Source of the DNA: JAGLQQ01 sp043806135
Lineage (GTDB): Bacteria; Omnitrophota; Gorgyraeia; B26-G9
NCBI GenBank assembly: GCA_043806135.1
Contig: JAZDHG010000016.1
Location: 1 to 64,000 of the forward strand
Reading direction: 5' to 3'
Length of the DNA stretch: 64,000 bases
The number at the start of each line of letters is the position of its first letter. Position 1 is the first letter of the stretch. A program made the position numbers and the translations under genes. Shown piece by piece: positions 16,039 to 24,751 of the stretch. The notes beneath the pieces are model-generated. The model saw only the letters and a program-made list of their open reading frames with translations. It ran no database searches and was not told the origin of the DNA.

Positions 16039-16626
16039 ATGCGGCACAGAAAAAGCATTAAGCGTTTAAGCAGGCAAAGCGCACATAGAAAAGCAGTACT
16101 GAGGAACCAGGTTAAAAGTTTACTGGTAGAGGAAAGAATCAAAACAACTCTGACCTTGGCCAAGGAATCTCGTAAATTGTTTGAAAAACTTATCACTATC
16201 GGCAAGAAAGATACTCTTGCTGGACGCCGGCAGGCATTTGAAGTGTTAGCTGATAGAAGTTTGGTTAAATTGTTGTTTTTGGACGTTGCTCCTCGTTTTA
16301 GTGCGCGCGCAGGCGGATATACCCGTATTGTTCATTTAGGCAACAGACGCGGCGATAATGCATCTTTAGTTATACTTGAGTTGACAGAAATTAAGAAAGA
16401 AGAGCCAAAGGCTAAAAATCCGAAAAGCATTAAAAAGGTTGCAGCAGCAAAAGACGAGAAGAAAGAAGAAAAAGAAAAGAAAGAAACAAAAAAGGATAAA
16501 GGGAAAAATACCCAAGAGTCTAAAACAGTTGAAGAGTCTAAGGGAACAAAAGAGATAAAAGAAAAGGACAAAAAGGGGTTCTTGGGAGGATTAAGAAAGT
16601 TTTTAAAACAGGATAAGGCGGAATAA
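16039..16626 (+). CDS. rplQ: 50S ribosomal protein L17 with charged tail
   Basis: L17 lies at the tunnel exit area. Residues 1 to about 115 are a normal L17 (MRHRKSIKRLSRQSAHRKAVLRN, GGYTRIVHLGNRRGDNA). About 80 more residues follow, built nearly entirely of Lys and Glu with a final hydrophobic GFLGGLRKFLKQ. The tail is likely disordered or coiled and is not part of the standard protein. This is the last gene of the ribosomal cluster. Confidence 0.96.
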   Translation: MRHRKSIKRLSRQSAHRKAVLRNQVKSLLVEERIKTTLTLAKESRKLFEKLITIGKKDTLAGRRQAFEVLADRSLVKLLFLDVAPRFSARAGGYTRIVHLGNRRGDNASLVILELTEIKKEEPKAKNPKSIKKVAAAKDEKKEEKEKKETKKDKGKNTQESKTVEESKGTKEIKEKDKKGFLGGLRKFLKQDKAE

Positions 16627-16630
16627 AAAA

Positions 16631-17797
16631 ATGAAATTTGCTTCCCGTGTACGAAGTCTGACATCATCTCCTACCTTGGCAATTACCAGTAAAGCTAAGC
16701 AGTTAAAGGAAAGCGGTGTTGATGTAGTTAGTTTTGGTGCAGGAGAGCCTGATTTCGACACCCCAGACCATATAAAGAAAAGCGCCATAATCGCAATAAA
16801 CGATGGTTTTACCAAATATACTCCATCCGCGGGAACACCGCAGCTAAAACAGGCGATAGTTGAAAAGTTTAAAAGAGATAATAACCTGCATTATGAGCCT
16901 AGCCAGATAGTTGTTTCTAACGGGGCAAAACATTCTCTTTACAATATTTTTCAGGTAATTTGCGATAAAGGAGATGAGGTGCTTATTCCTAGCCCGTACT
17001 GGGTTTCTTACCCTCAGATGGTTAAAACAGCTCAGGGTAAACCGGTTTTTATTAAGGCCGCAGAGAAAAATAAGTTTAAAATTACTCCCAAACAGCTTGA
17101 AAAAGCTATAAAGAAAAAAACAAAAGCTTTAGTAATCAATTCTCCCTCAAATCCCACCGGATGCGTATATACTAAAGATGAATTAAAGCAAATTGCAGAT
17201 ATCGCTGCCGGTTCCGGAATCTATGTGATAAGCGACGAGATTTATGAAAAACTGGTTTATGATAAGGCGGAGCATTTCTCCATCGCATCGCTTAACGAAA
17301 AAATAAATTCGCTGACATTCACGGTTAACGGGCTTTCTAAGTCTTATTCGATGACAGGCTGGCGAATAGGTTATCTGGGCGGGCCGCAGGAAGCAGTTTC
17401 GAAAATATCCAATTTGCAGGATCATTCTACCTCATGTCCGAATTCAATTGCGCAGGCTGCAGCAGTAACTGCTCTGACATCCTCAGAGGAATGTATCGAT
17501 AAAATGAAAAAGGAATTTGTAAAACGCCGCAACTATATTGTCGATCGTATTAACGCAATCCAGGGGTTAAGCGTTATTAAACCTGAGGGAGCATTTTATG
17601 TGTTCTGCAATATTTCAAAAACTGGACTTGATTCTCTGGAATTTTCGCAGCGTATTCTTGAGGAAGCGTTAGTGGCTGTAATTCCTGGAAGCAGCTTTGG
17701 TGATGATAAGTATATACGTCTTAGTTTCGCTACAAGCATTGAACAAATAGAAAAGGGATTAGACAGAATCAGCAGCTGGGTTAAGAATCTTAAGTGA
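16631..17797 (+). CDS. Pyridoxal-phosphate aminotransferase, probably aspartate aminotransferase
   Basis: This 388-residue class I fold-type enzyme transfers amino groups between aspartate or another amino acid and 2-oxoacids. Visible active-site residues are Trp124, Asn174 (in SPSNPTG), Asp202, the PLP lysine Lys237 in LSKSYSMTG, and Arg245. FGAGEPDFDTP near the start is typical of subgroup I-gamma aspartate aminotransferases. It starts four bases after rplQ and is followed by malate dehydrogenase, consistent with an oxaloacetate-aspartate role. Exact substrate is inferred. Confidence 0.88.
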   Translation: MKFASRVRSLTSSPTLAITSKAKQLKESGVDVVSFGAGEPDFDTPDHIKKSAIIAINDGFTKYTPSAGTPQLKQAIVEKFKRDNNLHYEPSQIVVSNGAKHSLYNIFQVICDKGDEVLIPSPYWVSYPQMVKTAQGKPVFIKAAEKNKFKITPKQLEKAIKKKTKALVINSPSNPTGCVYTKDELKQIADIAAGSGIYVISDEIYEKLVYDKAEHFSIASLNEKINSLTFTVNGLSKSYSMTGWRIGYLGGPQEAVSKISNLQDHSTSCPNSIAQAAAVTALTSSEECIDKMKKEFVKRRNYIVDRINAIQGLSVIKPEGAFYVFCNISKTGLDSLEFSQRILEEALVAVIPGSSFGDDKYIRLSFATSIEQIEKGLDRISSWVKNLK

Positions 17798-17947
17798 AAA
17801 CTAAAAGTTCAGGGAAGTACGCAAAGGCCCTGATGTTGTTGATGCGATAATCAAAAAACTCAAGATATCTTAAGCTAAGCCGGATCTCCTCAAAAATTAT
17901 AACCCGCCAGACCATAAATTTAACACTTTTATTTAAAGGAGAGATCA

Positions 17948-18865
17948 ATGAAAGTCAGTATTATCGGTGCAGGGAATGTCGGAGGAACTTTAGCGCAGCG
18001 TATCGCAGAGGAGGACCTTGCAGATGTGGTTTTACTTGATATCGCAGAAGGCATTGCCAAGGGGAAGGGGCTTGATCTAGAGGATGCCCGTAATATTGTC
18101 GGTCACAACCGCAGAATATCAGGCACCAGCGATTATAATGAAATTCGGGATTCTTCTGTTGTTGTAGTTACGGCAGGACTTACCCGTTCACCGGGAATGA
18201 CTAGAGCTGACCTCTTAAAGAAAAACACAGACATAATAAAATCAGTAGTTCTGGCAATTAAGGAAAAGGCTCCTGATTCAATTATTCTCATGATTACTAA
18301 CCCTTTGGATATACTCACTAACCTTGCTCTTAAACTTAGTAAATTTTCTCCCCGAAAAGTAATCGGCATGGGTGGAGCGCTTGATTCGGCAAGGTTTGCT
18401 AATATTATAGCTGAGCATTTGGCTGTGCCGGTTACAAATGTAGAGGCGCTGGTTATAGGTGCGCATTCTCAAGACATGATACCTCTTACAGAATTTTCTA
18501 AAGTGTCTGGTAAGCCGCTGAACCAGATCTTGTCCGTTGAACTTTGCCGTGATTTATCGCTTGCAACTGCTAACCGGGGGGCGCAGATTGTTTCCTGTTT
18601 AGGACAGGGCAGCGCATATTATGCGCCGTCCGCGGCCGCCTTTAAAATGGTAAAAGCAATTATTAAAGACGAAAAAACGGTCATTCCTGCCTGCGTGTAT
18701 TGCAGAGGTGAATATACGATAAAGGATGTTTGCATTGGAGTGCCGGTTAAAATTGGTGCGCAAGGGGCAGGAGAAATTATCGAGCTTAATTTAAACCCGG
18801 GGGATAAAGAAAAGCTGATCAATAGCGCACAGTCAGTCAAAGAAGCAGCAGCCAATATTTTATGA
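17948..18865 (+). CDS. mdh: Malate dehydrogenase
   Basis: The enzyme oxidises malate to oxaloacetate with NAD. The 305-residue protein is of the LDH-like MDH type. It has the dinucleotide motif GAGNVG (residues 7-12), Asp31 for the adenosine ribose (NAD preference), the substrate arginines Arg80, Arg86 and Arg149, and the catalytic pair Asp146 and His173. Arg80, rather than Gln, in the mobile loop marks malate over lactate. It overlaps apbE by four bases (ATGA). An AAAGGAG precedes the start. Confidence 0.93.
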   Translation: MKVSIIGAGNVGGTLAQRIAEEDLADVVLLDIAEGIAKGKGLDLEDARNIVGHNRRISGTSDYNEIRDSSVVVVTAGLTRSPGMTRADLLKKNTDIIKSVVLAIKEKAPDSIILMITNPLDILTNLALKLSKFSPRKVIGMGGALDSARFANIIAEHLAVPVTNVEALVIGAHSQDMIPLTEFSKVSGKPLNQILSVELCRDLSLATANRGAQIVSCLGQGSAYYAPSAAAFKMVKAIIKDEKTVIPACVYCRGEYTIKDVCIGVPVKIGAQGAGEIIELNLNPGDKEKLINSAQSVKEAAANIL

Positions 18866-19788
18866 AAGCAGCACTTAAGCTGGTAACGATTATTTTCCTG
18901 GTTAGTTCTCTGGTTATTACACTGCGTCATTTTACGGAAAGAAAAGTTATTACTGAGACAATCCTTGCCATGGGAACAACGGCGAAGATAACTATCGTTA
19001 TCGGGAATCCCGCAGAAGAAAAAGTAAACAGTGCATATAAAGCGATCGTCGAGGCTTTTACCCTGCTTAAAACAATCGAACAAAGCCTGAGCTTTTATTT
19101 AAGGGATGGCGAACTTCAGCAAATCAATAAAAATGCAGGGCATGCTTACGTAAAAATCAGTGATCTTATGCAGGAGGTGCTGGAAAAATCTCTTGTCTAT
19201 TCAAAGTTAACCGACGGGGCATTTGATGTGACGGCGACGTCTTTACAAAAAGAAGGCGGATATGGTAGTATTGTTTTAAACGCCAAAAGAAAAACGGTCT
19301 ATTTTAAAAATAAAAAGACCAAAATAGACCTCGGCGGCATTGCCACCGGATTTGCCATTGATAAGATTGCTGAACACTTTAAGCGATTGCAGATAGAAGA
19401 TTACCTTATTGATGTAGGCGGGGATGTGTATGCGCAGGGTTTAAATAAAAACGGAGAACCCTGGCAGGTTGGAGTACGCAACCCGGTCTATCAGGATAGA
19501 GTAATTAAAAAATTTTCTATAACAAACCTGGCGGTAACAACCTCAGGCAATTATGTAAAAAGGCATATAGTCGATCCGCATAGCGGGAAACTCGCAGGTT
19601 CAAGTCTGCTCAGCGTTTCGGTAATTGCTTCGACATGTCTTGATGCAGATGTGCTGGCAACGGCATTCTTTGTAATGGGCATAGAAAAGTCCAAGGCCTT
19701 TATTTCAAGTGAGCGCAATGATATTAAGGCACTGTTTATTGTTGATAAACAGGGAAGTCCGAAGATTATAACTTGTAACTGGGATTAG
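18862..19788 (+). CDS. apbE: FAD:protein FMN transferase (ApbE family)
   Basis: ApbE attaches FMN covalently to threonines of Rnf/Nqr-type or other extracytoplasmic flavoproteins. The 308-residue protein has an N-terminal hydrophobic segment (residues 5-22), probably a membrane anchor or signal. Family signatures are MGTTAKI, DLGGIATGFAIDK, the flavin-site LIDVGGDVYAQG, and HIVDPHSGK with a following STCLDADVLATA for metal binding. It is coupled to mdh. No flavoprotein target is encoded close by, so its client is unknown. Confidence 0.92.
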   Translation: MKAALKLVTIIFLVSSLVITLRHFTERKVITETILAMGTTAKITIVIGNPAEEKVNSAYKAIVEAFTLLKTIEQSLSFYLRDGELQQINKNAGHAYVKISDLMQEVLEKSLVYSKLTDGAFDVTATSLQKEGGYGSIVLNAKRKTVYFKNKKTKIDLGGIATGFAIDKIAEHFKRLQIEDYLIDVGGDVYAQGLNKNGEPWQVGVRNPVYQDRVIKKFSITNLAVTTSGNYVKRHIVDPHSGKLAGSSLLSVSVIASTCLDADVLATAFFVMGIEKSKAFISSERNDIKALFIVDKQGSPKIITCNWD

Positions 19789-19838
19789 TATTTTAGGTAA
19801 ACGCTTGGCAGGAAGAAGATTGATCCAGGAGAGAAATC

Positions 19839-21800
19839 ATGGCAGATAATTTAACTTATAAGATTTTAAGAAAGCATCTTGTGGCAGGGAAGTTGCTTGC
19901 CGGCGAGGAGATTGGTATAAAGATTGATCAGACCTTGACGCAGGATGCAACGGGAACAATGGCTTATTTGCAGTTTGAAGCAATGGGAGTGAAAAAAGTC
20001 AAGACCGAAGTATCTGTCAGTTATGTGGATCATAATACGCTGCAGCAGGGCTTTGAAAACGCGGATGACCACAAATATTTGCAGACAGTTGCGGCAAAAT
20101 ACGGGGTTAAGTTTTCCCGTCCGGGCAACGGCATCTGTCATCAGGTACATCTGGAACGATTTGGCAAACCGGGCAAGACCCTGCTGGGAAGTGATTCACA
20201 TACGCCAACAGGCGGTGGTATCGGCATGATCGCTGTCGGAGCCGGCGGGCTTGATGTGGCGGTGGCTATGGGGGGAGGAGCGTTTTATCTTATGGCTCCC
20301 TATGTTATTAAGATAGAGTTATCCGGAAAGCTGCGCAAATGGGTCTCGGCTAAGGATATTATATTACATGTGCTGAGTATTCTTTCTACAAAGGGTAATG
20401 TGAACAAGGTTTTAGAATATTGCGGGGAAGGTCTTAAAACTTTAAGTGTTCCGGAGCGTGCTACAATAGCAAATATGGGAGCAGAGACCGGAGCTACCAC
20501 CAGTATTTTCCCGTCTGATGAGATAACCAAAGAATTTTTGTCTGCGCAGGATCGTGCCGCAGACTATCAGGAATTAAAAGCAGATTATGGCGCGCAATAC
20601 GATTCCGACATCAAGATAGATTTATCCCAAGTGGTGCCCATGGTAGCGTTGCCGCATTCACCGGGGAATGTCGTTCCTGTAAGCGAAATAGCAGGCAGAA
20701 AAATCGATCAGGTTGAAATCGGCAGCTGCACAAATTCTTCTTTGAGGGACCTGATTATTGCGGGAAAAATACTTGAGGGGGGAAAGGTGCATCCGGATGT
20801 ATCTTTAGGTATTGCTCCGGGGTCAAAACAGGTATTTACCATGATCGCGAAAAACGGGATATTAGCAAATATGATTGCCAGCGGCGCTAGAATTATGGAA
20901 AGTACCTGCGGGTTTTGCATTGGCTGCGGGCAGGCACCGAAAACAAATGCGGTATCTGTGCGTACTAACAATAGGAACTTTGAGGGGAGAAGCGGCACCC
21001 CTTCTGCGGGGGTTTACCTTGTATCTGTGGAAACCGCTGCATTATGTGCGATGGAAGGTGTTTTTATTGACCCCCTAAGTAAAAAAACCAGTGAATTCCC
21101 CAAAATTATAATGCCGGAAAAATTCGATATTGATGACAGTATGATTATTTCATCTGAACAGGTGCGCGAAAAAGAAGAGGTCTTCCGCGGCCCAAATATC
21201 GGTCAGCCGCCGCAGAACTGCCCCCTTGCCAAAGAGCTCAAAGGACAAGTTGTGATCAAATTAGGAGATAAAATAACTACTGACCATATTATGCCCGCAG
21301 GACCAAGGCTTAAGTTTCGATCAAATATTGAACAATATTCAGGGTTTGTTTTTGAAGGAGTAGACACTTATTTTGCCCAAAGAGCCAAGGCTTTGAAAGA
21401 AAAAAAACAGGCTGTTTTTATAGTTGCCGGAGATAGCTACGGCCAGGGATCCAGCCGTGAGCATGCAGCACTGTGCCCCATGTTTCTCGGGGTGAAGGCT
21501 GTGCTGGCTAAGTCTCTTGAACGTATCCATGCAGCAAACCTGGTGAATTTCGGCATCCTTCCGCTTGTTTTTTTAAACCCCGATGACTATGACGCTTTGG
21601 AAGCAGAAGACCATATACAGATTTCGGATGTAACGGCAAGTCTTGATGCGGGAAAGAACATCATAGTTAAAAACAAAACCAAGAAGAAAAAAATAGAGAT
21701 GAAGTATGATCTTTCTCGCAGACAAAAAGAGATAATTAAGGCAGGCGGGCTGCTTAATTACACGAAAAAAGCAGATAGCTTACAGCTTAAAATTAAGTAG
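19839..21800 (+). CDS. acn: Aconitate hydratase
   Basis: Aconitase interconverts citrate and isocitrate through a [4Fe-4S] cluster. The 653-residue size and sequence fit the short aconitase type found in many anaerobes. Cluster cysteines are Cys297 (GSCTNS), Cys357 and Cys360 (CGFCIGCG). SDSHTPTGGGIG at about 118-129 and GSSREHAALCP in the C-terminal swivel domain are substrate-site motifs. Together with mdh it points to a TCA-type carbon flow. Its TAG stop lies inside the first unit of a heptamer repeat (AGTAGCG). Confidence 0.95.
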   Translation: MADNLTYKILRKHLVAGKLLAGEEIGIKIDQTLTQDATGTMAYLQFEAMGVKKVKTEVSVSYVDHNTLQQGFENADDHKYLQTVAAKYGVKFSRPGNGICHQVHLERFGKPGKTLLGSDSHTPTGGGIGMIAVGAGGLDVAVAMGGGAFYLMAPYVIKIELSGKLRKWVSAKDIILHVLSILSTKGNVNKVLEYCGEGLKTLSVPERATIANMGAETGATTSIFPSDEITKEFLSAQDRAADYQELKADYGAQYDSDIKIDLSQVVPMVALPHSPGNVVPVSEIAGRKIDQVEIGSCTNSSLRDLIIAGKILEGGKVHPDVSLGIAPGSKQVFTMIAKNGILANMIASGARIMESTCGFCIGCGQAPKTNAVSVRTNNRNFEGRSGTPSAGVYLVSVETAALCAMEGVFIDPLSKKTSEFPKIIMPEKFDIDDSMIISSEQVREKEEVFRGPNIGQPPQNCPLAKELKGQVVIKLGDKITTDHIMPAGPRLKFRSNIEQYSGFVFEGVDTYFAQRAKALKEKKQAVFIVAGDSYGQGSSREHAALCPMFLGVKAVLAKSLERIHAANLVNFGILPLVFLNPDDYDALEAEDHIQISDVTASLDAGKNIIVKNKTKKKKIEMKYDLSRRQKEIIKAGGLLNYTKKADSLQLKIK

Positions 21801-21830
21801 CGAGAAGCGAGTAGTAAGTAGCAAGAGAAG
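21795..21830 (+). repeat. Heptamer array AGTAGCG
   Basis: Five 7-bp units (AGTAGCG, AGAAGCG, AGTAGTA, AGTAGCA, AGAGAAG) start at the acn stop codon, so that the TAG stop is part of the repeat. The same heptamers recur at 26471, 47960 and, reversed, at 48107. Confidence 0.75.
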
Positions 21831-22147
21831 CATTTGAGATAAACACTGATACTTAACTTGGATGAACACTGATAGAAAGAAAAAGGTAAGCGGTTACGAT
21901 GCCCGTATCGGTTTAAAAGGCAGCGGTAACGGCTAGAAGCATATAAGTTTTTAAAAAATAGTTTTTTAAGCGAACAAAGAGAGCGTTCGTCCATCGTCTT
22001 AATGATCGAAGCGAATGGTCATCCGTCGTCCTTCGTTTTTAGACGCAATGCTCAATACGCAGAACGCCATACTGCTTTTTTGAAGCAACTATTAGTAACC
22101 AATATTAACTATTTGTAACCACTAGTAACAGATCAGGAAGATATTTT
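21831..22147 (+). other. Gene-free spacer with several repeat types
   Basis: No convincing reading frame lies between acn and the exonuclease gene. The spacer holds AACACTGATA repeats (21840-21880), an imperfect 7-bp series around GTCCATCG/GTCCGTCG/GTCCTTCG and then ATACGCA-like units (about 21985-22075), and the decamer array at 22084-22133. The tail has GGAAGATATTTT before the next start. I see no tRNA fold or terminator. Confidence 0.6.
22084..22133 (+). repeat. Decamer phased array AGTAACYATT
   Basis: Five units in exact 10-bp register: AGCAACTATT, AGTAACCAAT, ATTAACTATT, TGTAACCACT, AGTAACAGAT. The same array, slightly diverged, is found at 22870, 37708, 50951 and 58217, and inverted at 50881. 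A 10-bp period places each unit on the same face of the helix. Confidence 0.75.
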
Positions 22148-22858
22148 ATGAAAAAAATTGTTTTTGATATTGAAACTGTAGGCGATGATTTTGATTCCTA
22201 TGATGCTGATACGCAGGATGTATTGCTTAAGAATGCGCAAACTGATGAGGAAAGACAAGGCATCCGGGACGGACTGGGGCTGTCTCCTGTAACCGGGAAG
22301 ATCGTAGCTATCGGCATGATTGATGTGCATAGTGATGAAGGGCGGGCTTTTTTTCAAAGCACTGACGGAACAACAGGCAGCTTCCGCGAAGGTAACAGCG
22401 AATATCTTGTGTGCAGCGAAAAGGAAATCCTGGAGAATTTCTGGGATAAAATCAGTGATTGCAACCAGTTTATTACCTATAACGGGCGTGGTTTTGACTG
22501 CCCATATATTATGATTCGCAGTGCTGTGCTTAAAATTAAGCCGACTAAAGATCTAATGCCTTACAGATATGATTCTAAGGTGCATATTGATCTATATGAC
22601 CAGCTTACTTGTTATGGGGCAATACGGCGTCATTTCAGCCTGCACATGGTAAGTCAGGCGTTTGGGATCAAGAGTCCGAAACAAGAGGGTATAAGCGGAG
22701 CAATGATTGGCGATTTATTCCAAGCTCGGAGAACTACGGATATTGCAAGGTACTGTTTGCGGGACGTAAGAGCAACAAAGCAGGTATATCTTACCTGGGA
22801 AAAATATATTAATTCTGTGAAAAAAGTTACTAAGAATAGTTCAAATTTGTTACTATAG
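22148..22858 (+). CDS. Predicted 3'-5' exonuclease, PolB-like
   Basis: The 236-residue protein matches the stand-alone DEDDy exonuclease family related to the proofreading domain of PolB. Exo I is FDIET with Asp7 and Glu9, Exo II is YNGRGFDCP with Asp117, and Exo III is YCLRDVRAT with Tyr202 and Asp206. It would trim DNA or RNA 3' ends. It is flanked by decamer repeats on both sides and has no operon partner that would refine the role. Confidence 0.82.
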   Translation: MKKIVFDIETVGDDFDSYDADTQDVLLKNAQTDEERQGIRDGLGLSPVTGKIVAIGMIDVHSDEGRAFFQSTDGTTGSFREGNSEYLVCSEKEILENFWDKISDCNQFITYNGRGFDCPYIMIRSAVLKIKPTKDLMPYRYDSKVHIDLYDQLTCYGAIRRHFSLHMVSQAFGIKSPKQEGISGAMIGDLFQARRTTDIARYCLRDVRATKQVYLTWEKYINSVKKVTKNSSNLLL

Positions 22859-22869
22859 GTTATAAAAAA

Positions 22870-22899
22870 GCAACTATTATTAACTCTTTGTAACGTTAC
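22870..22899 (+). repeat. Short decamer array
   Basis: Three 10-bp units (AGCAACTATT, ATTAACTCTT, TGTAACGTTA) follow the exonuclease stop. This is a shorter version of the array upstream of the same gene, so the gene is bracketed by the same repeat type. Confidence 0.6.
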
Positions 22900-22923
22900 C
22901 TAATAAAGTAAAAGGAGATTAAT

Positions 22924-23313
22924 ATGCAGGTCGAGGTTGATTATTTGGGAGGAATGAAGTTTAGCGCTGATTGCGCAAAACATAAAGTAATAATTGACCA
23001 GCCGCTTGGTGCCGGGGGCCGAGATGAAGGAGCGACACCACCGCAGCTTTTTTTGAGCAGTCTTGCCAGCTGTGTGGGTGTTTATGTAGTGAGTTACTGC
23101 AAACAGACAGGAATTGAATGTCAGGGAATGCAGATAAAAATAAAAGCGGAAAAAGTTTCCGGACCAGATCGCCTGGATGATATTAAAATCGAGGTTTCTC
23201 TGCCAAACGCAGAACTAGGGCAAAGGCATGATGCCGTGATCGCCGTGGCAAAAAAATGCCTTATTCACAATACTATCAAACATAATCCTAAAATAGATGT
23301 TATTCTAATGTAA
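22924..23313 (+). CDS. OsmC family peroxiredoxin-like protein
   Basis: OsmC/Ohr proteins reduce organic hydroperoxides using two cysteines. The 129-residue protein has both: Cys50 in SSLASCVGVYV and Cys112 in KKCLIHNT, with TPPQLFLSSLASC typical of the family. AAAGGAG precedes the start. The OsmC branch with the short N terminus (YhfA-like) fits better than Ohr. A role in oxidative defence is inferred from family. Confidence 0.85.
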   Translation: MQVEVDYLGGMKFSADCAKHKVIIDQPLGAGGRDEGATPPQLFLSSLASCVGVYVVSYCKQTGIECQGMQIKIKAEKVSGPDRLDDIKIEVSLPNAELGQRHDAVIAVAKKCLIHNTIKHNPKIDVILM

Positions 23314-23338
23314 ATAATTTTTCGAAGGGAAGAGGACA

Positions 23339-23791
23339 TTGAGCAGTCAGGAAGAAAAGATAGAATATTTGCGGCTAAGGCCCAAAAAGCTTACAGTTTT
23401 AAACTTTAAAAAATACGGGTATATTATTCAATGGCAAGGGCCTGAAAAAAAAGGATATCATAACCAATTCAGAATCGTTATCAGGGACCGCAAGGTCGTC
23501 GGATGGCGAATAGCGTATCTGATTGTTAGGGCCAAGCAGATCAATTCCCTGGAAAAACATCCTTTTTCCTATGAAAGCTTTGAGCCCATAAATGGCAGAG
23601 GCATTCTCTATGTTTGTGCCCAAAAAACACCTCAGGCAATAGAGGCTTTTTTGCTTGACAAACCTATTATCCTGCGCAAAGGCATCTGGCATAATGTGGC
23701 AGCCTGCACCAGAGAAATGCATATAAAAATAACCGAAAATAACAAAGTAAAACTTATCAAGCATAAACTCAGGCAGGCAATAAAGCCCTGA
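23339..23791 (+). CDS. Ureidoglycolate lyase-like (AllA) cupin protein
   Basis: The 150-residue protein starts at TTG after GGGAAGAGGA. Its centre resembles the AllA fold: LEKHPFSYESFEPINGRG, then AIEAFLLDKPIILRKGIWH, where AllA has the GxxYHRGxWH motif. No allantoin or ureide genes are near, and the AllA tyrosine-histidine pair is not kept, so catalysis is doubtful. I call the fold with moderate confidence and the function unknown. Confidence 0.5.
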   Translation: MSSQEEKIEYLRLRPKKLTVLNFKKYGYIIQWQGPEKKGYHNQFRIVIRDRKVVGWRIAYLIVRAKQINSLEKHPFSYESFEPINGRGILYVCAQKTPQAIEAFLLDKPIILRKGIWHNVAACTREMHIKITENNKVKLIKHKLRQAIKP

Positions 23792-23813
23792 TAAATTAAA
23801 CTCGAAATTATTT

Positions 23814-24314
23814 ATGGCTCTGATCAAATGTGTTGAATGTAAAACGGATATAAGCGAAAAGGCATCGGCCTGTCCTAACTGCGGTCATCCCTTATCGGGA
23901 AGGGAAAATACAGCATATTTTTTCTCTTATATGCAATGGGGCTATCAATGGCAAAGTAAGGCAAAGCTCGCCGGCTGGCCGCTTATACATATAGCTGTTG
24001 GCAGAGATGAAAAAACAGGAAAACTTCTGGTGGCTAAAGGTATTATAGCTATTGGGCAGTTTGCTATAGGATTAATAACTATTGCTCAATTCGGGATAGG
24101 AGTAATATTCGGATTCGGTCAGTTTGTAACAGGCGTTTGGGCCATAGGTCAGTTTGCTTTTGGTATTAATGTAATCGCGCAACTGGGTATCGGTGAGCAT
24201 GTTCTAGCTCAGATGGGGTTAGGAAAACATGTTTGGAGTGTTAACTGCAAGGATCCGCAAGCAATAGAATATTTCCAAGGAATATTTAAATTATTAAGAG
24301 GATTTTTTGCCTAA
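23814..24314 (+). CDS. Zinc-ribbon protein with IGQF-type hydrophobic repeats
   Basis: The 166-residue protein has an N-terminal zinc ribbon (CVECKTD and CPNCGHP, residues 6-26), then, from about residue 75, a repeat region in which IGQF, IAQFGIG, FGQFVTG, IGQFAFG and IAQLGIG recur every 8 to 10 residues. The spacing suggests stacked turns (beta-helix or membrane-associated). It has a promoter-like site downstream but none before it. I do not know a function; the ribbon plus repeat layout resembles uncharacterised bacterial proteins. Confidence 0.6.
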   Translation: MALIKCVECKTDISEKASACPNCGHPLSGRENTAYFFSYMQWGYQWQSKAKLAGWPLIHIAVGRDEKTGKLLVAKGIIAIGQFAIGLITIAQFGIGVIFGFGQFVTGVWAIGQFAFGINVIAQLGIGEHVLAQMGLGKHVWSVNCKDPQAIEYFQGIFKLLRGFFA

Positions 24315-24346
24315 TAATACTGCTTTTTTGTGCAAAGCGCTCTTTA

Positions 24347-24375
24347 TTGACTCAGTATATGTTTTATGCTATCGT
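24347..24375 (+). promoter_or_regulatory. Sigma-70 type promoter
   Basis: TTGACT (24347-24352) and TATCGT (24370-24375) are separated by exactly 17 bp and lie 43 bp before the next start codon. The -35 box is near consensus and the -10 box partial. It would drive the small cysteine-rich gene and probably trpB2 downstream. Confidence 0.55.
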
Positions 24376-24417
24376 AGAATTCAATATTTCTGATATTGAA
24401 AAGGACAGAATGCAGTT

Positions 24418-24720
24418 ATGGACTATGAAATTTATCAAATAAACAAAGAATTAGAGTTTGAAAATGGTTGCCTGAGGTGCGGTAATTGCTGCGGGGGGAG
24501 CGAAGATGGGTGTATTCATCTAATCCTCCAGCCTGACGGAAAGTATTTGTGTGATATTTACGCATCCAGAGGCGGGACACAGAAAACACGATCAGGGAAA
24601 TTTTTTGAATGTGTATCAATTAGAACAATCCTGCATGAAAACTGGCCGGGGCGCTGGAAATGCGCGTATATAAAGCAACGTTTAAAAGAACAAAATGATC
24701 CTGGATATCAGGTTGCATGA
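24418..24720 (+). CDS. Cysteine-rich YkgJ-like small protein
   Basis: The 100-residue protein has CLRCGNCCGG near residue 18-27, then further single cysteines at about 32, 45, 65 and 81. This resembles the YkgJ type of predicted Fe/Zn-cluster proteins (CxxCxxCC followed by spaced Cys). The role is unknown. It has its own promoter-like site and lies 31 bases before trpB2, possibly in one operon. Confidence 0.6.
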   Translation: MDYEIYQINKELEFENGCLRCGNCCGGSEDGCIHLILQPDGKYLCDIYASRGGTQKTRSGKFFECVSIRTILHENWPGRWKCAYIKQRLKEQNDPGYQVA

Positions 24721-24751
24721 TAAACAGGGTAGTTAATTAAAAGGGGGAAAT

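Noticed and set aside
17808..17873. Remnant gene end (22 codons, ...KGPDVVDAIIKKLKI) before mdh
   Set aside because: It reads like a protein C terminus but an in-frame stop lies just upstream; too short to identify, so not listed as a pseudogene.
22084..22133. CRISPR-like array
   Set aside because: Units are 10 bp without spacers and no cas genes are present; it is a simple tandem array.
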